From positions 41,353,653 through 41,417,652 of the forward strand of contig JASEVX010000013.1 of assembly GCA_031761405.1 (NCBI GenBank): a stretch of 64,000 nucleotides of DNA. Direction: 5' to 3'. Source of the stretch: Serripes groenlandicus. Taxonomy: Eukaryota; Mollusca; Bivalvia; Cardiida; Cardiidae. The notes beneath the pieces are model-generated. The model searched no databases and was not told the origin of the DNA. It worked only from the letters and a program-made list of their open reading frames with translations. Shown in pieces: positions 10,908-22,063 of the stretch (the stretch's first letter is position 1; each line of letters opens with the position of its first letter). The translations under genes were made by a program, and so were the position numbers.

Positions 10908-11180
10908 TTTAGCTCACCTGAAGGTGAGTTATTGTGATCGCCTTTTGTCCGCGTGCGTCATGCGTCAACTTTTTCTCCTCAGTAACCAGTGGGTCAATTG
11001 GGCTGAACCTTCACAGAAAGCATCCTCCCAATGGCCTCACCAGAATTCCTTCAAATTTTTGGGATCCATGGCAACGAAAAAGCTTCAAAAGTCTTCAAGA
11101 CATGTTGATTTGTCTAAACTAAAAACATGGCCGCCAGGGAGTGGGGCTTTTTTGCCTTATATGGCTATTGTGAAAAAAAT
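10908..11180 (+). mobile_element. 5' fragment of a Helitron-like element
   Basis: TTTTTAGCTCACCTGAAGGTGAGTTATTG is the 5' terminus (read in pieces: TTTTTAGCTCACC, then AAGGTGAGTTATTG). It is followed by TTTTGTCCGCGTGCGTC, CAGTAACCAGTGGGTCAATT and CATGGCCGCCAGGG, matching the start of 20324-22060. The 3' half is missing. Confidence 0.75.
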
Positions 11181-12043
11181 TATTGTGTATTTAAATAATA
11201 CCATAAAGTACTTACCTGCCAATTTATACACAACAATTTTGTCTTATAAATTAGTTAGCGTGTCTTGAACATTAAAGTGATCCGCTATTGGTTATGATCC
11301 TCTAAGGGTTACTTGACTGTATATATACATTATATATTTCTATTTAGGTCTCTGATATATTGTACAAGTGTAAAATCGTTCTTGTATGTATACACTATTT
11401 AAGCTCATTTAAGGACTTAGGAGACAAAGTCATGTGAAAACTGCTTTCAAACTTAAGTGTGTTCAATTATTTGTATTGATGATATTATGTATACAAGTTT
11501 TATTATTGAAAAGAATGAAGAAATACAATGTATATTTATAAATGAATTTTACAGATTTTGTCTATACTTAGATGGAGCATATGCATGATGCTTTGCCAAA
11601 AATGTTATTCAATTAACGCACAAAAACATATGAATATTTGTATCAAGTTTGTTTACGCTATGTTATAATTTGTCTAGTGATTCCATGTCTAACTGACACT
11701 CTGCCTTGGCGTCATTTATAAAGTTATATTGACATAAAAGTAGTGAGTCTACACTGTTTCTAGGTCTAAATTACATGTTTATGGTCAGTTGAGACTGGTG
11801 AGACTGCATAATATGATACATATAGGCTCCCATGAGTCTTCACTGGATACAGATGCATTATAACCCCAAATAACTTAATAATCAATAATTGCAAAGTATC
11901 AATTATAAACAGACTATTTTATTATTCATCTCATAGCATACGTATATATTGATAAAAAATGGTTTTGCGCAGACATGTATACACATCTTGATTTTATTTT
12001 TATTGTGCAATTAGTAACTGTATGTATTTTTGTTTCGTTTCAG

Positions 12044-12201
12044 ATCATGGAAATGTTGACAGATTATATAATGCACAATACGCAACATTACTTGTGAAGA
12101 AGATTCATAATGTCAGTGTATGGCTCATTTTTACAACCAACCTACATGCATTGGAAAAGTTGGGGTATATTAACTTTTATTCCCGGTTTGGTTTTTAGTT
12201 G
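12044..12201 (+). other. possible internal or terminal exon, unassigned
   Basis: A good 3' splice site (TGTTTCGTTTCAG) precedes an open frame beginning HGNVDRLYNAQYATLLVKK and closed by TGA at 12199-12201. I recognise no family and see no partner exon. The flanking 11.2-12.6 kb shows nothing else I can call. Confidence 0.15.
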
Positions 12202-12599
12202 ACTCAGAGAAATGAAAGACAAATGGCAAGTCGTGGACGCAACAAAACGGGTAGAAAACAAAAACAAAACGACGTTAATGACATTCTTCAAAGCTGGTAA
12301 CAGCAGCGAGTCGTTGTGACAAGTATTCTGGATGAAAGTGTTTATTCTGTAAAGGTAAAGGAAAACAATAACGGAATGGAAGGACAAATATCAAGGCTAG
12401 ATGTAAACGACACAAATATGAATCGAGGATGAGCAATCTGATCTGTTTTTGTTTACTATAATACAGGAAGATAACTGTGTAATTAACTAATTACTATGAA
12501 CAAGACATTCAAGTAAATCATTTTGAGCTATAATACAGAGATGACTTGTACATGATAACTAACATTAAGTAGATCATTTTGAATATATACATATTGTGT

Positions 12600-12772
12600 C
12601 ACAACTGTAAGTTTACTAGCATTTGTCAACAGTAAGAGGCACGAGTAAAAAGCATTGTGACAAAAGGAGAAATTGCTTGTATGGAGCAATTTCTTTCTTT
12701 GCTTCCATGTTTTCAAAAAGCCATCTGCTGCAGAGGCGTCAGAAAGTGTCTATTTGAGGGAAAGGGTGATTG
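12600..12772. mobile_element. hairpin MITE copy (TTAA family), diverged
   Basis: It carries the family's hairpin (GTGACAAAAGGAGAAATTGC and GAGCAATTTCTT), then CTGCTGCAGAGGCGTCAGAA and the right-hand GAGGGAAAGGGT. The intact member is 45580-45802. The left terminus is not clear. Confidence 0.65.
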
Positions 12773-12785
12773 AAATATTATAATT

Positions 12786-13184
12786 AGCTCCACTGGCTGA
12801 AAGCCAGTTGAGCTTATGTCATGGCGAATTGTCTGTTGTGCATGTGTTAACTTATTGCTTCAAATGACTTCTTCTCCCTAACCACTTGGCCAATTGGAAT
12901 GAAACTTCCTAGGAAGCATCCTCTCAATGTCCTCTCCTAAATTCCTTCAAATTCTGGTTTCCATGGCAACCGAATGAAAAAAATAGTGAAAACTTAAAAA
13001 AATCTTCTCCGAGGAAAGTGTCCGGCCGATTTTCAAATAATTTTGCCACCATTTTTGACTTGGAGCAGCTTGAAATTTTGTTAGAAAGATTTTCTTGATG
13101 ATATTGCCATTGGCGCTGAAAGAGTTAAGTCTTAAAAAGCCCATTCTCAGCTGAGCGATCCAGGGCTTCATGGCTCTCTTGTTT
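12786..13184 (+). mobile_element. Helitron-like element, short copy (TAGCTCCACTGG type)
   Basis: It has the 5' end TTAGCTCCACTGGCTGAAAG, the linker TCATGGCGAATTGTC, one partial core unit, and the 3' GAGCGATCCAGGGCTTCATG with GCTCTCTTGTTT. The core is mostly deleted relative to 18240-19647. Confidence 0.8.
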
Positions 13185-13298
13185 GTTAGATTGATTTCAA
13201 ATTGTGCACACATATTTCATAAATAATGTACTTCAACATTTTAAATGGGATTTTGGGTCAAACATTTGGATTTTTTGCCTTTTCATTTCTTGTATTTT

Positions 13299-14503
13299 TA
13301 GCTCTACTGGCCAAAGGCCAGAAGGGCTTATGTCGTGGCGATTTGTCCGCCGTCCATGCGTGCGTGCGTTCGTCCGTCCGTAAGCAATTTCTTGTTAACA
13401 CAATACAGTCTTCACTTTGGATTGTATCTCAACCAAACTTATACAGTAGTTAGATATCCATGAGAGCTCGGTTCCTTTCGAAAACCAGCCACAGATCCGC
13501 CCATGCATGACTGGATTATGACCCTTGAAATGGTCAAAATTGCTATATAAGAGCTTGTTAACATGATAGTCTTCACTTTTGATTGTATCTCAACCAAACT
13601 TATACAGTAGTGAGATATCCATGAGAGCTCGGTTCCGTTCAAAAACCAGCCAAATCTGCCCATGCATGACTGGATTATGGCCCTTGAAATGGTCAAATTG
13701 CTATAAAAGAGCTTGTTAAAACGATACAGTCTTCACTTTTGATTGTATCTCAACCAAACTTATACAGTAGTTAGATATCCATGAGAGCTCGGTTCCTTTC
13801 GAAAACCAGCCACAAATCCGCCCATGCATGTCTGGATTATGACCCTTGAAATGGTCAAAATTGCTATATAAGAGCTTGTTAATATGATACAGTCTTCACT
13901 TTTGATTGTATCTCAACCAAACTTATACAGTAGTTAGATATCTATGAGAGCTCGGTTCCTTTTGAAAACCAGCCAGATCTGCCCATGCATGACTGGATTA
14001 TGGCCCTTGAAATGGTCAAAATAGCTATAATAGAGCTTGTTAACACGATGCAGTCTTTATTTGTTATTGTATCTACAACCAAACTTTTACAGTAGTTAGA
14101 TATCCATGAGAGCTTGATTCCTTTCGAAAACAAGCCAGATCCGCCCCATGCATGACTGAATTATGGCCCTTGAAATTGTCAAAATTGCTATAATAGGGCT
14201 TGTTAACATGATACAGTCATTATTTTTTATTGTATCGCAATCAAACTTATACAGTAGTTAGATATCCATGAGAGCTGGGTTCATTTCTAAAAAACGGCCA
14301 GATCTACCCATGCATGGCTGGATTATGGCCCTTGAAATTGTCAAAATTGCTATAATACAGCTTGTGAACACAATAGAGCTTCCATTTACTATCTGATCTT
14401 CACCAAACTTAGATGGTATTTGAATATTGATGACATATTGGTTCCTTTTGAAACAAGCCAGATCAATGCCAGTAGAGCATAGGCCCTCATGGGCCTCTTG
14501 TTT
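13299..14503 (+). mobile_element. Helitron-like element with about six 150-165-bp core repeats
   Basis: The 5' end TTTTTAGCTCTACTGGCCAA has hairpin CTGGCC/GGCCAG, followed by the GTCCGCCGTCCATGCGTGCG linker. Core units contain ACAGTCTTCACTTTTGATTG, TATCTCAACCAAACTTATAC, TAGATATCCATGAGAGCT, CCCATGCATGACTGGATTAT and CCTTGAAATGGTCAAAATTG. The 3' end is AGGCCCTCATGGGCCTCTTG plus TTT. Short antisense frames here are by-products of the tandem core. Confidence 0.85.
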
Positions 14504-15112
14504 AACTTTGCACTTGTTTTTTTGTTTTTTTTAATTAATTGTATTTTTGAACTTTGCATTTATCTATTTTTTTTTCTTTTTTCGAATATCTTGTATTTTT
14601 GAACTTTGTGTTTAGCTCAAAGTTAAAGTTTTGTTATATTACTTCTTGTCTTTTACTCTTGCATGGAAAGTCAAAGCAGGGGACAGCAAGACATTTAATT
14701 ACGCGTAATATTTGTTTGTTACATTGATTTCAATTTTTCCTAAACAATAAAAACATAATGTCCTTCAACATATTATGAATATATATATATATATCTTAAA
14801 TCAAAGTTACTAAAAATAGGAAAATAGTAATATATTCAATATCTTTAAAATTAAAGTTGACTTAATGTACCAATATCATTTGCCTGTCAATTGCATACAC
14901 AAGACTCAGCTCATGATCTTGACTGATTGTGACAGCCATCCAACTTGAAGATCTTCCTTATCATGTATATGAACTTGTATTTATTTCCACATAGTTAATC
15001 TTGTTTCAATACTTGAAAAATAGCAGTTGTGTGCGGTCATTATGATATATGTAAATATTTTTTCCAAATTTGAATATTTTTTATATAAAATAAATAAACA
15101 GTAAAAGGATAA

Positions 15113-15156
15113 TATCAGACGAGCGTCAGGCACCTGCGGGCGGTGCTCTTGTTCTA
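15113..15156 (+). mobile_element. 3' terminus of a Helitron-like element
   Basis: GCACCTGCGGGCGGTGC forms a GC hairpin and is followed directly by TCTTGTT, the tail shared by the other element families in the window. No matching 5' end was located; 14504-15112 is otherwise AT-rich low-complexity sequence. Confidence 0.4.
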
Positions 15157-15462
15157 TGTAAATTCAAGTTGATATGTACTCATCATGCAACAGAATTTTC
15201 ATGGACAAAATATGTCCCCAATTTTTCAATTGTTGAACATAGTAATGGGAAGAAAAGTTTGAATTTTTTAACAAAACTACATTTTGACCTGTTGATTTTT
15301 TTGTGCAAATTTCAAGGATTGGAAGAAATATTTGAACGGAAACAATATCACTGGCTCTTTTTAAAAAAACTTTACCCAAATTTAACCAATCTACAGCAGA
15401 CAACTTTGAAAATGTCTTTGCAAGCTCACTTTGGTACAGCATGTTTCCCATGTTATTACTTA

Positions 15463-15734
15463 GTTTACCGTAGCTCAGTCGGTAGCGACACAGGCTGTCA
15501 ATCCAGGGCTTGTGAGTTCGAACCCCAGATTGGACTTTCCTTCCGACATTTAACGTAACTACCACCAATGGGCTTTCAGACTATGTGGAAAAGCAGCCAG
15601 TTGCTTGGAAAGAATGTTGTGTGAAGTACTTGTATGATAAAGCCAAGAAACATGAGTAGTTGAACTGGCTGTCGTGATATGACTGAAAGATTGATGAAAA
15701 TGGTGTTAAACCCCAATTAATCAATCAAACTATT
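15463..15734 (+). mobile_element. tRNA-derived SINE, full length
   Basis: The RNA polymerase III A box (TAGCTCAGTCGGTAG) and B box (GAGTTCGAACCCC) form a tRNA-like head. A body follows with ACCACCAATGGGCTTTC, GTGGAAAAGCAGCCAGTTGC and CTGTCGTGATATGACTGAA, then a tail GGTGTTAAACCCCAATTAAT and CAATCAATC. It is flanked by an imperfect 10-bp duplication (TTATTACTTA/TTATTACCTA). Frames crossing it are not genes. Confidence 0.9.
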
Positions 15735-15829
15735 TTATTACCTAATACTTTGAGACTTGGAAAACTATAAATTTTGATGTATTTTGGTTGTATTAGAGAA
15801 TTGGACATTGTTGGTTAAGTTACAGGTCA

Positions 15830-16200
15830 ATTTGACAGAAAATCCAGGTAATGTTTTAAAGCCGCATGTTTTACTTAGGCATGTTTGACAAACATCTCTT
15901 GTATTTAGTTTGAATATGGGTAATGTTTGTTAAAAAATTAGGTCACTATGCCAAGTTGTAGGACAATCTTGATTTAACACTTAAGAGACCACAATTTTGA
16001 TAAATGCTCTGGAAGCCATGTTTTTAACTCGAGCATGATGAAACTTTACCAGAATGTTTATCTTGATGATATCTAGGCTAAGTTCGAATATGGTCTGGTT
16101 AAAAACTAGGTCACTAGGCCAATATTGAGAAATATCTTGTAAACACTCTAGTCACCACATTTCTCTCAAATTTTCCTTGGGTGACTCTTTACTAAGAGTG
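15830..16200 (+). repeat. decayed Helitron-like core
   Basis: Diverged units with TTAGGTCACTATGCC, GACAATCTTGATTTAACACT and TCTTGATGATATCTAGGC match the core of 16574-18229, but both termini are absent. Confidence 0.6.
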
Positions 16201-16573
16201 TTAAAATTAAGTTGATTCTTTAGATAAGTAGTACTATAGATAATAAATAGCTATTTTACCCTTTTTACACTACAGACACATGTTGTCTAATCTTCAACAA
16301 ATGGATGGTATGAGAAATTTCGACAGTTTTCTCAATGTTTTCCTCACACGTCAATACTTTTAGTTTCATCAATACAGATTTACCAATATCTTTAGTTAAA
16401 CATTTTCAAATCATCTGCTGTAGAGTTGATCCATGTGATAAATTACCTATCACAAATGTGTTTGTTTATCTAACTGTATATACCGTCTACAGTTCAAGAG
16501 TTTAATTATAGATCTTTGGAAATAAGGTTAACCCTGTCTTAAATAAATATTTGAACTGTATGCATTTCTGCTT

Positions 16574-18229
16574 TTTAGCTCAACTATGCACGAAGTGCAA
16601 GGTGAGCTATTGGGATCACATTTTGTCCGGCGTCCGGCGTGCGTCGTCAACATTTGAGCTTGTTAACACTCTACAGGCTACATTTTGCATCCAATCTTCA
16701 TGAAAGTTTATCAAAACGTTCATCTCATAAAATCTTGGACAAGTTCGAAACTGGGCCATATGAGGTCAAAAACTAGGTCACTAGGTTGAATTGAAGGGAA
16801 ATCTTGTTAACACTCTGGAGGCCACATTTTCAACTTGAGCATGTTGAAACTTTATCAGAATGTTTGTCTTAATGATATGTAGGTCAAGTTCGAACATGGG
16901 TCACGTCAGGTCAAAAAGTAGGTCACTAGGTCAAATTGAAGGAAAATCTTGTTAACACTCCAGAGGCCGCAATTTTTGCTTAAGCAGTTTGAAATTTTGT
17001 CAGAATGTTTGTCTTAAAAATATCTAGGTCAAGTTCGAATATGGGTTATGCCGGATTAATAACTAGGTCACTAGGTCAAATTGAAGGAAAATCTTGTTAA
17101 CACTTTGGATGCCGCATTTTTTGCTTCAGCAACTTGAAATTTGGTCAGAATGTTTGTCTAAATGAAATCTAGGCCAAGTTCGGATATGGGTCATGCTGGC
17201 TTAAAAACTAGGTCACTAGGCCAAATTGAAGGGTAATCTTGTTAACACTCTGGATACTGCATTTATGGGTCATATTGGGTCAGAAATTAGGTCACTAGGC
17301 CAAATTGAGGGAAAATCTTGTTAACCCTGTAGAAGCCGCATAGAAGTTCGAATATGGGTCATGCCGGGTCAAAAACTAGGTCACTAGGCTAAATTGAAGG
17401 AAAATCTTGTTAACACTTTGGATGCCACATTTTTTGCTTCAGCAGCTTGAAATTTTGTCAGAATGTTTGTCTTAATGATATGTAGGTCAAGTTTAAATAT
17501 GGGTCATATTGGATCGGAAACTAGGTCACAAGGCCATATTACGGGAAAATCTTGTTAACTCTGTAGAAGCCGCATGTTTTGCTTTAGCGGCTTGAAATTT
17601 GGTCAGAATGTTTGTCTAAATGAAATCTAGGCCAAGTTCGGATATGGGTCATGCTGGGTTAAAAACTAGGTCACTAGGCCAAATTGAAGGGTAATCTTGT
17701 CACTCTGGATACTGCATTTTTAATATCAGCATGATGAAACTTTATCAGAATTTTTTTCTTGATGAAATGTAGGCCAAGTTTAAATATGGGTCATGCTGGG
17801 TCAAAAACTAGGTCACTAGATCAAATTGAAGGAAAATCTTGTGAACACTTTGGATGCCACATTTTTTGCTTCAGCAGCTTGAAATTTGGTCAGAATCTTT
17901 GTCTGAATTATATCTAGGTCAAGTTCGAATATGGTTCATATTTGATCAAAAACTATGTCAATAAAGGAAAATATTGTTCAAACTCCGGAGGCCGCATTTT
18001 TACTTTGAGCAAGTTGAAACGTCAGAATGTTGTCTTGATGATATCTTGTCCATGTTGGAATATGGGTCATATCAGGTCAAAAAAAAATATAGATCACCAA
18101 GCCAAATGAAGGAAAATATTGTTAACACTGTGGAGGTTGCATTCAGAATTATTGTCTTCATGTGTTTCGCAATGCAGTACATTGTGTAATTAAGGTGAGC
18201 GATCCAGGGCCATCATGGCCCTCTTGTTT
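16574..18229 (+). mobile_element. Helitron-like element with about 13 core repeats, termini intact
   Basis: The 5' end TTTTAGCTCAACTATGCAC has foldback GTGCAAGGTGAGCT. The linker is TTTTGTCCGGCGTCCGGCGT, and the core units are about 117 bp with GTCACTAGGCCAAATTGAAG, GAAAATCTTGTTAACACT and CAGAATGTTTGTCTTAATGA. The 3' end is AAGGTGAGCGATCCAGGGCC, ATCATGGCCC, TCTTGTTT. It has no coding sequence. It abuts the next element almost directly. Confidence 0.85.
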
Positions 18230-18239
18230 GTTTACATTT

Positions 18240-19647
18240 TTAGCTCCACTGGCTGAAAGCCAGTCGAGCTTATGTCATGGCGAATTGTCCGTCGTGCATG
18301 CGTTAACTTTTTCCTTTAAACAACTTCTTCTCCCTAACCACATGGCCAATTTGGTTGAAACTTCATAGGAAGCATCCTCTTAATGTCCTCTCTTAAACTC
18401 CTTCAAATTGTTTTGATCCATCCATAATTCCATGGCAACCAAAAGAAAAAAATAGTGAAAGCTTAAAAAATCTTCTTCTCCAAAAGTGTCTGGCCGATTT
18501 TCAAATAATTTTGTAGAAATGTTCTTTGGGTCACCCTTTATTAGATTCCTTCAAGAAATGTTGATTGGGCGAAAAACATGGTCGCCAGGGGGCGGGGCTA
18601 TTTTGCCTTATATAGCTATAGTGAAAACTTAAAAAATCTTCTTCTCTGAAAGTGTTCAGCCGATTTTCAAATAATTTTGTAGAAATGTTCATTAGGTGAC
18701 CCTCTATCAGATTCCTTCAAGCCATGTTGATTGGTAAAAAACATGGCCGCCAGAGGGCGGGGCTATTTTGCCTATATGGCTATAGTGAAAACTTAAAAAA
18801 TCTTCTTCTCCGAAAGTATCCAGCCGATTTTCAAATAATTTTGTAGAAATGTTTCTTGGGTGACCCTTAATTAGATTCCTTGAAGAAATGTTGATTGGTT
18901 GAAAAACATGGCCGCTAGGGGGCGGGGCTATTTTGCCTTATATAGCTATAGTGAAAACTTAAAAAATCTTCTTCTCCGAACGTGTTCAGCTAATTTTCAA
19001 ATAATTTTGTAGAGATGTTCCTTGGCTGACCCTCTATCAGATTCCTTCAAGCCATGTTGATTGGTAAAAAAGCATGGCCGCCAGGGGGGCGGGGCTATTT
19101 TGCCTTATATGGCTAAAGAGAAAATTTAAAAAATCTTCTTCTCCGAAAGTGTCTGGCTGATATTCAAATAATTTTGTAGAAATTTTCCTAGGCTGACCCT
19201 CTATCATATTCCTTCAAGCCATGTTGATTGGTTGAACAATATGGCTACCAGGGCGTGGAGTTATTTTGCCTTATATGGCTTTAGTGAAAACTTAAAATAT
19301 CCTCTCCTCCGAAAGTGTGGCTGATATTCAAATAATTTTGTAGAAATTTTCCTAGGCTGACCCTCTATCATATTCCTTCAAGCCATGTTGATTGGTTGAA
19401 CAATATGGCTACCAGGGCGTGAAGTTATTTTGCCTTATATGGCTTTAGTGAAAACTTAAAATATCCTCTCCTCTGAAAGTGTCGGGCTAATTTTGAAGAA
19501 ACATTCCTTGGGTGACACTCTACACGATTCCTTTAAGCCATGGTGGTTGGTAAAAATCATGGCCACCAGGGGGCAGGGCTGTTTGGAGATTTGATTTTTG
19601 CCTTATGGCCGTTGAGCGATACTGGCCCTCTTGGGCCTCTTGTTTGA
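18240..19647 (+). mobile_element. Helitron-like element, TAGCTCCACTGG type, reference copy
   Basis: It opens TTTTTAGCTCCACTGGCTGA and contains the uninterrupted host segments (GCGTTAACTTTTTCCTTTAA and GATCCATCCATAATTCC) that define the nested insertions at 4544 and 5940. The core has about seven units of 150-165 bp with CATGGCCGCCAGGGGGCGGG, GCTATTTTGCCTTATA and CCGATTTTCAAATAATTTTG. It ends GGCCCTCTTGGGCCTCTTGT, a hairpin plus the common tail. Confidence 0.85.
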
Positions 19648-19803
19648 ACTTATGTGACTTGTGTTGTAACTTTCCAAAAAATGGAACAGTTGACCATCTT
19701 TTTTCCCCTCATACAATGGGTACCGTCCCACAGGACTTTCAGTGCTTTGATTTGTAGTGTTTCCTTGATATGTTGATAATTTTTCTGTTGATCTTAATTT
19801 GTT

Positions 19804-20205
19804 ATACCCCCCCAAAAAAGCCATATTTTGTCCAGCCTATTTCTTACAAACCACTTTGTGGAATTCAATAACATTTTACATGAAGCTTCTATATCAAGAG
19901 GAGATGTGCATATGCTAAAGGGGTTACAATTGCATGTTATTTTACAGAGTTATGACCCTTTTATTTATTTTAAAAGTTGTTGGTCATATTTTGTCCGAAG
20001 CCATATTTTGTCCGGCCTATTTCTTACAAACCACTGGGTGGAATTCAATAACATTTTACATTAAGCTTCTATACCAAGAGTAGATGTGCATATCATAAAT
20101 ATTTTACAATTGCATGTTACTTTACAGAGTTATGGCCCTTTTGTTGGTCAGACGGAAGCCATATTTTGAGTCAAGGTGCTGTTTTGGGGGTATTTAGCAC
20201 CTTCA
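19804..20205 (+). mobile_element. short non-autonomous element with two roughly 180-bp core copies
   Basis: It opens TATACCCCCCCAAAAAAG. Two core copies follow (AGCCATATTTTGTCCGGCCT, ATTTCTTACAAACCACT, GGAATTCAATAACATTTTAC, GAGGAGATGTGCATATGC). The right end has GGTGCTGTTTTGGGGGTATT and TAGCACC, a foldback complementary to the C-rich start. It lacks the CTCTTGTT tail of its neighbours. Confidence 0.6.
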
Positions 20206-20323
20206 GTGATATTTCTAGTTTTAATTGTATTATCAGTTATGAAATAAAAACAAAATAAGAGTTATGTTTACATGTCAGTTATCCTTAAATTATTCATTAT
20301 CTGTTTTGACTGCACTTTCACAC

Positions 20324-22060
20324 TTTTTAGCTCACCTGAGCTTTGCTCAAGGTGAGTTATTGTGATCGCCTTTTGTCCGTCGTGCGTCGTGCGTCAACTT
20401 CTTCTCCTCAGTAACCAGTGGGTCAATTTGGATGAAACTTCACAGAAAGCATCCTCTCAATGACCTCACCAGAATTCCTTCAAATTTTTGGGATCCATGC
20501 AAAATTCTGGTTTCCATGGCAACGAAACCGAAAAAACTTCAAAATTCTTCTTCTCCCGAATTGGTTGGCAGATTTTCAAATAATTTTGTAGAAATGTTCC
20601 TTGGATGACCCTCTATCAGATTCCTTCAAGCTGTGTTGATTGGTCGAAAAACATGGCCGCCAGGGGGGGCGGGGCTATTTTGCCTTATATGGCTATAGTG
20701 AAAACTTAAAAAATCTTCTCCTCCGAAAGTGTAAGGCCGATTTTCAAATAATTTTGTAGAAATATTCCTTGGGTGACCCTCTATCAGATTCTTTCAAGCC
20801 ATGTTGATTGGTCGAAAAACATGGCCGCCAGGGGGGCGGGGCTATTTTGCCTTATATGGCTATAGTGCAAACTTAAAAAATCTTCTCCTCCAAAAGTGTC
20901 TGGCCGATTTTCAAATAATTTTGTAGAAATGTTCCTTGGGTGATCCTCTATCAGATTCCTTCAAGTCATGTTGATTGGTCAAAAAACATGGCCGCCAGGG
21001 GGCGGGGCTATTTTGCCTTTTATGGCTATAATGAAAACTTAAAAAATCTTCTCCTCCATAAGTGTCAGGCCGATTTTCAAATAATTTTGTAGAAATGTTC
21101 CTTGGGTGACCCTCTATCAGATTCCTTCAAGCCATGTTGATTGGTCGAAAAACATGGCCGCCAGGGGGGCGGGGCTATTTTGCCTTATATGGCTATAGTG
21201 CAAACTTAAAAAATCTTCTCCTCCAAAAGTGTCTGGCCGATTTTCAAATAATTTTGTAGAAATGTTCCTTGGGTGATCCTCTATCAGATTCCTTCAAGTC
21301 ATGTTGATTGGTCAAAAAACATGGCCGCCAGGGGGCGGGGCTATTTTGCCTTTTATGGCTATAATGAAAACTTAAAAAATCTTCTCCTCCATAAGTGTCA
21401 GGCCGATTTTCAAATAATTTTGTAGAAATGTTCCTTGGGTGACCCTCTATCAGATTCCTTCAAGTTGATGTTGATTGGTCGAAAAACATGGCCGCCAGGA
21501 GGCGGGGGCTATTTTGCCTTATATGGCCAAAGTATAAACTTAAAAAATCTTCAACATCTTCTCCTCAGTAACCAGTGGGTCAATTGGGATGAAACTTCAC
21601 AGAAAGCATCCTCTTAATGACCTCACCAGAATTTCTTCAATTTTTTTGGGATCCATGCAGAATTCTTGTTTCCATGGCAACGAAACGAAAAAAACTTCTT
21701 CTCCCAAACTGGTTGGCAGATTTTCAAATAATTTTGTAGAAATGTTCCTTGGATGACCCTCTACCAGATTCCTTCAAGCCATGTTGATTGGTCAAAAAAC
21801 ACGGCCGCCAGGGGGGCGGGGCTATTTTGCCTTATATGGCTATAGTGAAAACTTAAAAAATCTTCTCCTCCAAAAGTATCTGGCCGATTTTCAAAAAAAT
21901 TTGTAGAAATGTTCCTAGGGTGACCCTCTATCAGATTCCTTCAAGCCAAGTTGATTGGTCGGAAACTATGGCTGCCAGGGGGCGAGGCTTATATAGCTAA
22001 AGTGAAAAAAAATAAAAAATCAGGTGAGCGATTCAAGGGCCATTATGGCCCTCTTGTTTT
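20324..22060 (+). mobile_element. Helitron-like element with duplicated head segment
   Basis: The 5' end is TTTTTTAGCTCACCTGAGC folding on GCTCAAGGTGAG; the 3' end is AGGTGAGCGATTCAAGGGCC, ATTATGGCCC, TCTTGTTTT. The core of about nine units carries CATGGCCGCCAGGGGGGCGG. Two successive units repeat almost exactly 333 bp apart (20891 and 21224). The head segment with CAGTAACCAGTGGGTCAATT occurs twice, near 20410 and 21565, which points to unequal exchange inside the element. Confidence 0.85.
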
Positions 22061-22063
22061 GCT

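Noticed and set aside
15463..15535. tRNA gene (A and B boxes present)
   Set aside because: The cloverleaf does not close into a proper acceptor stem and the head is joined to a SINE body with a tail and target duplication. The same holds for the heads at 32.8-33.1, 54.5, 60.2 and 62.5 kb.
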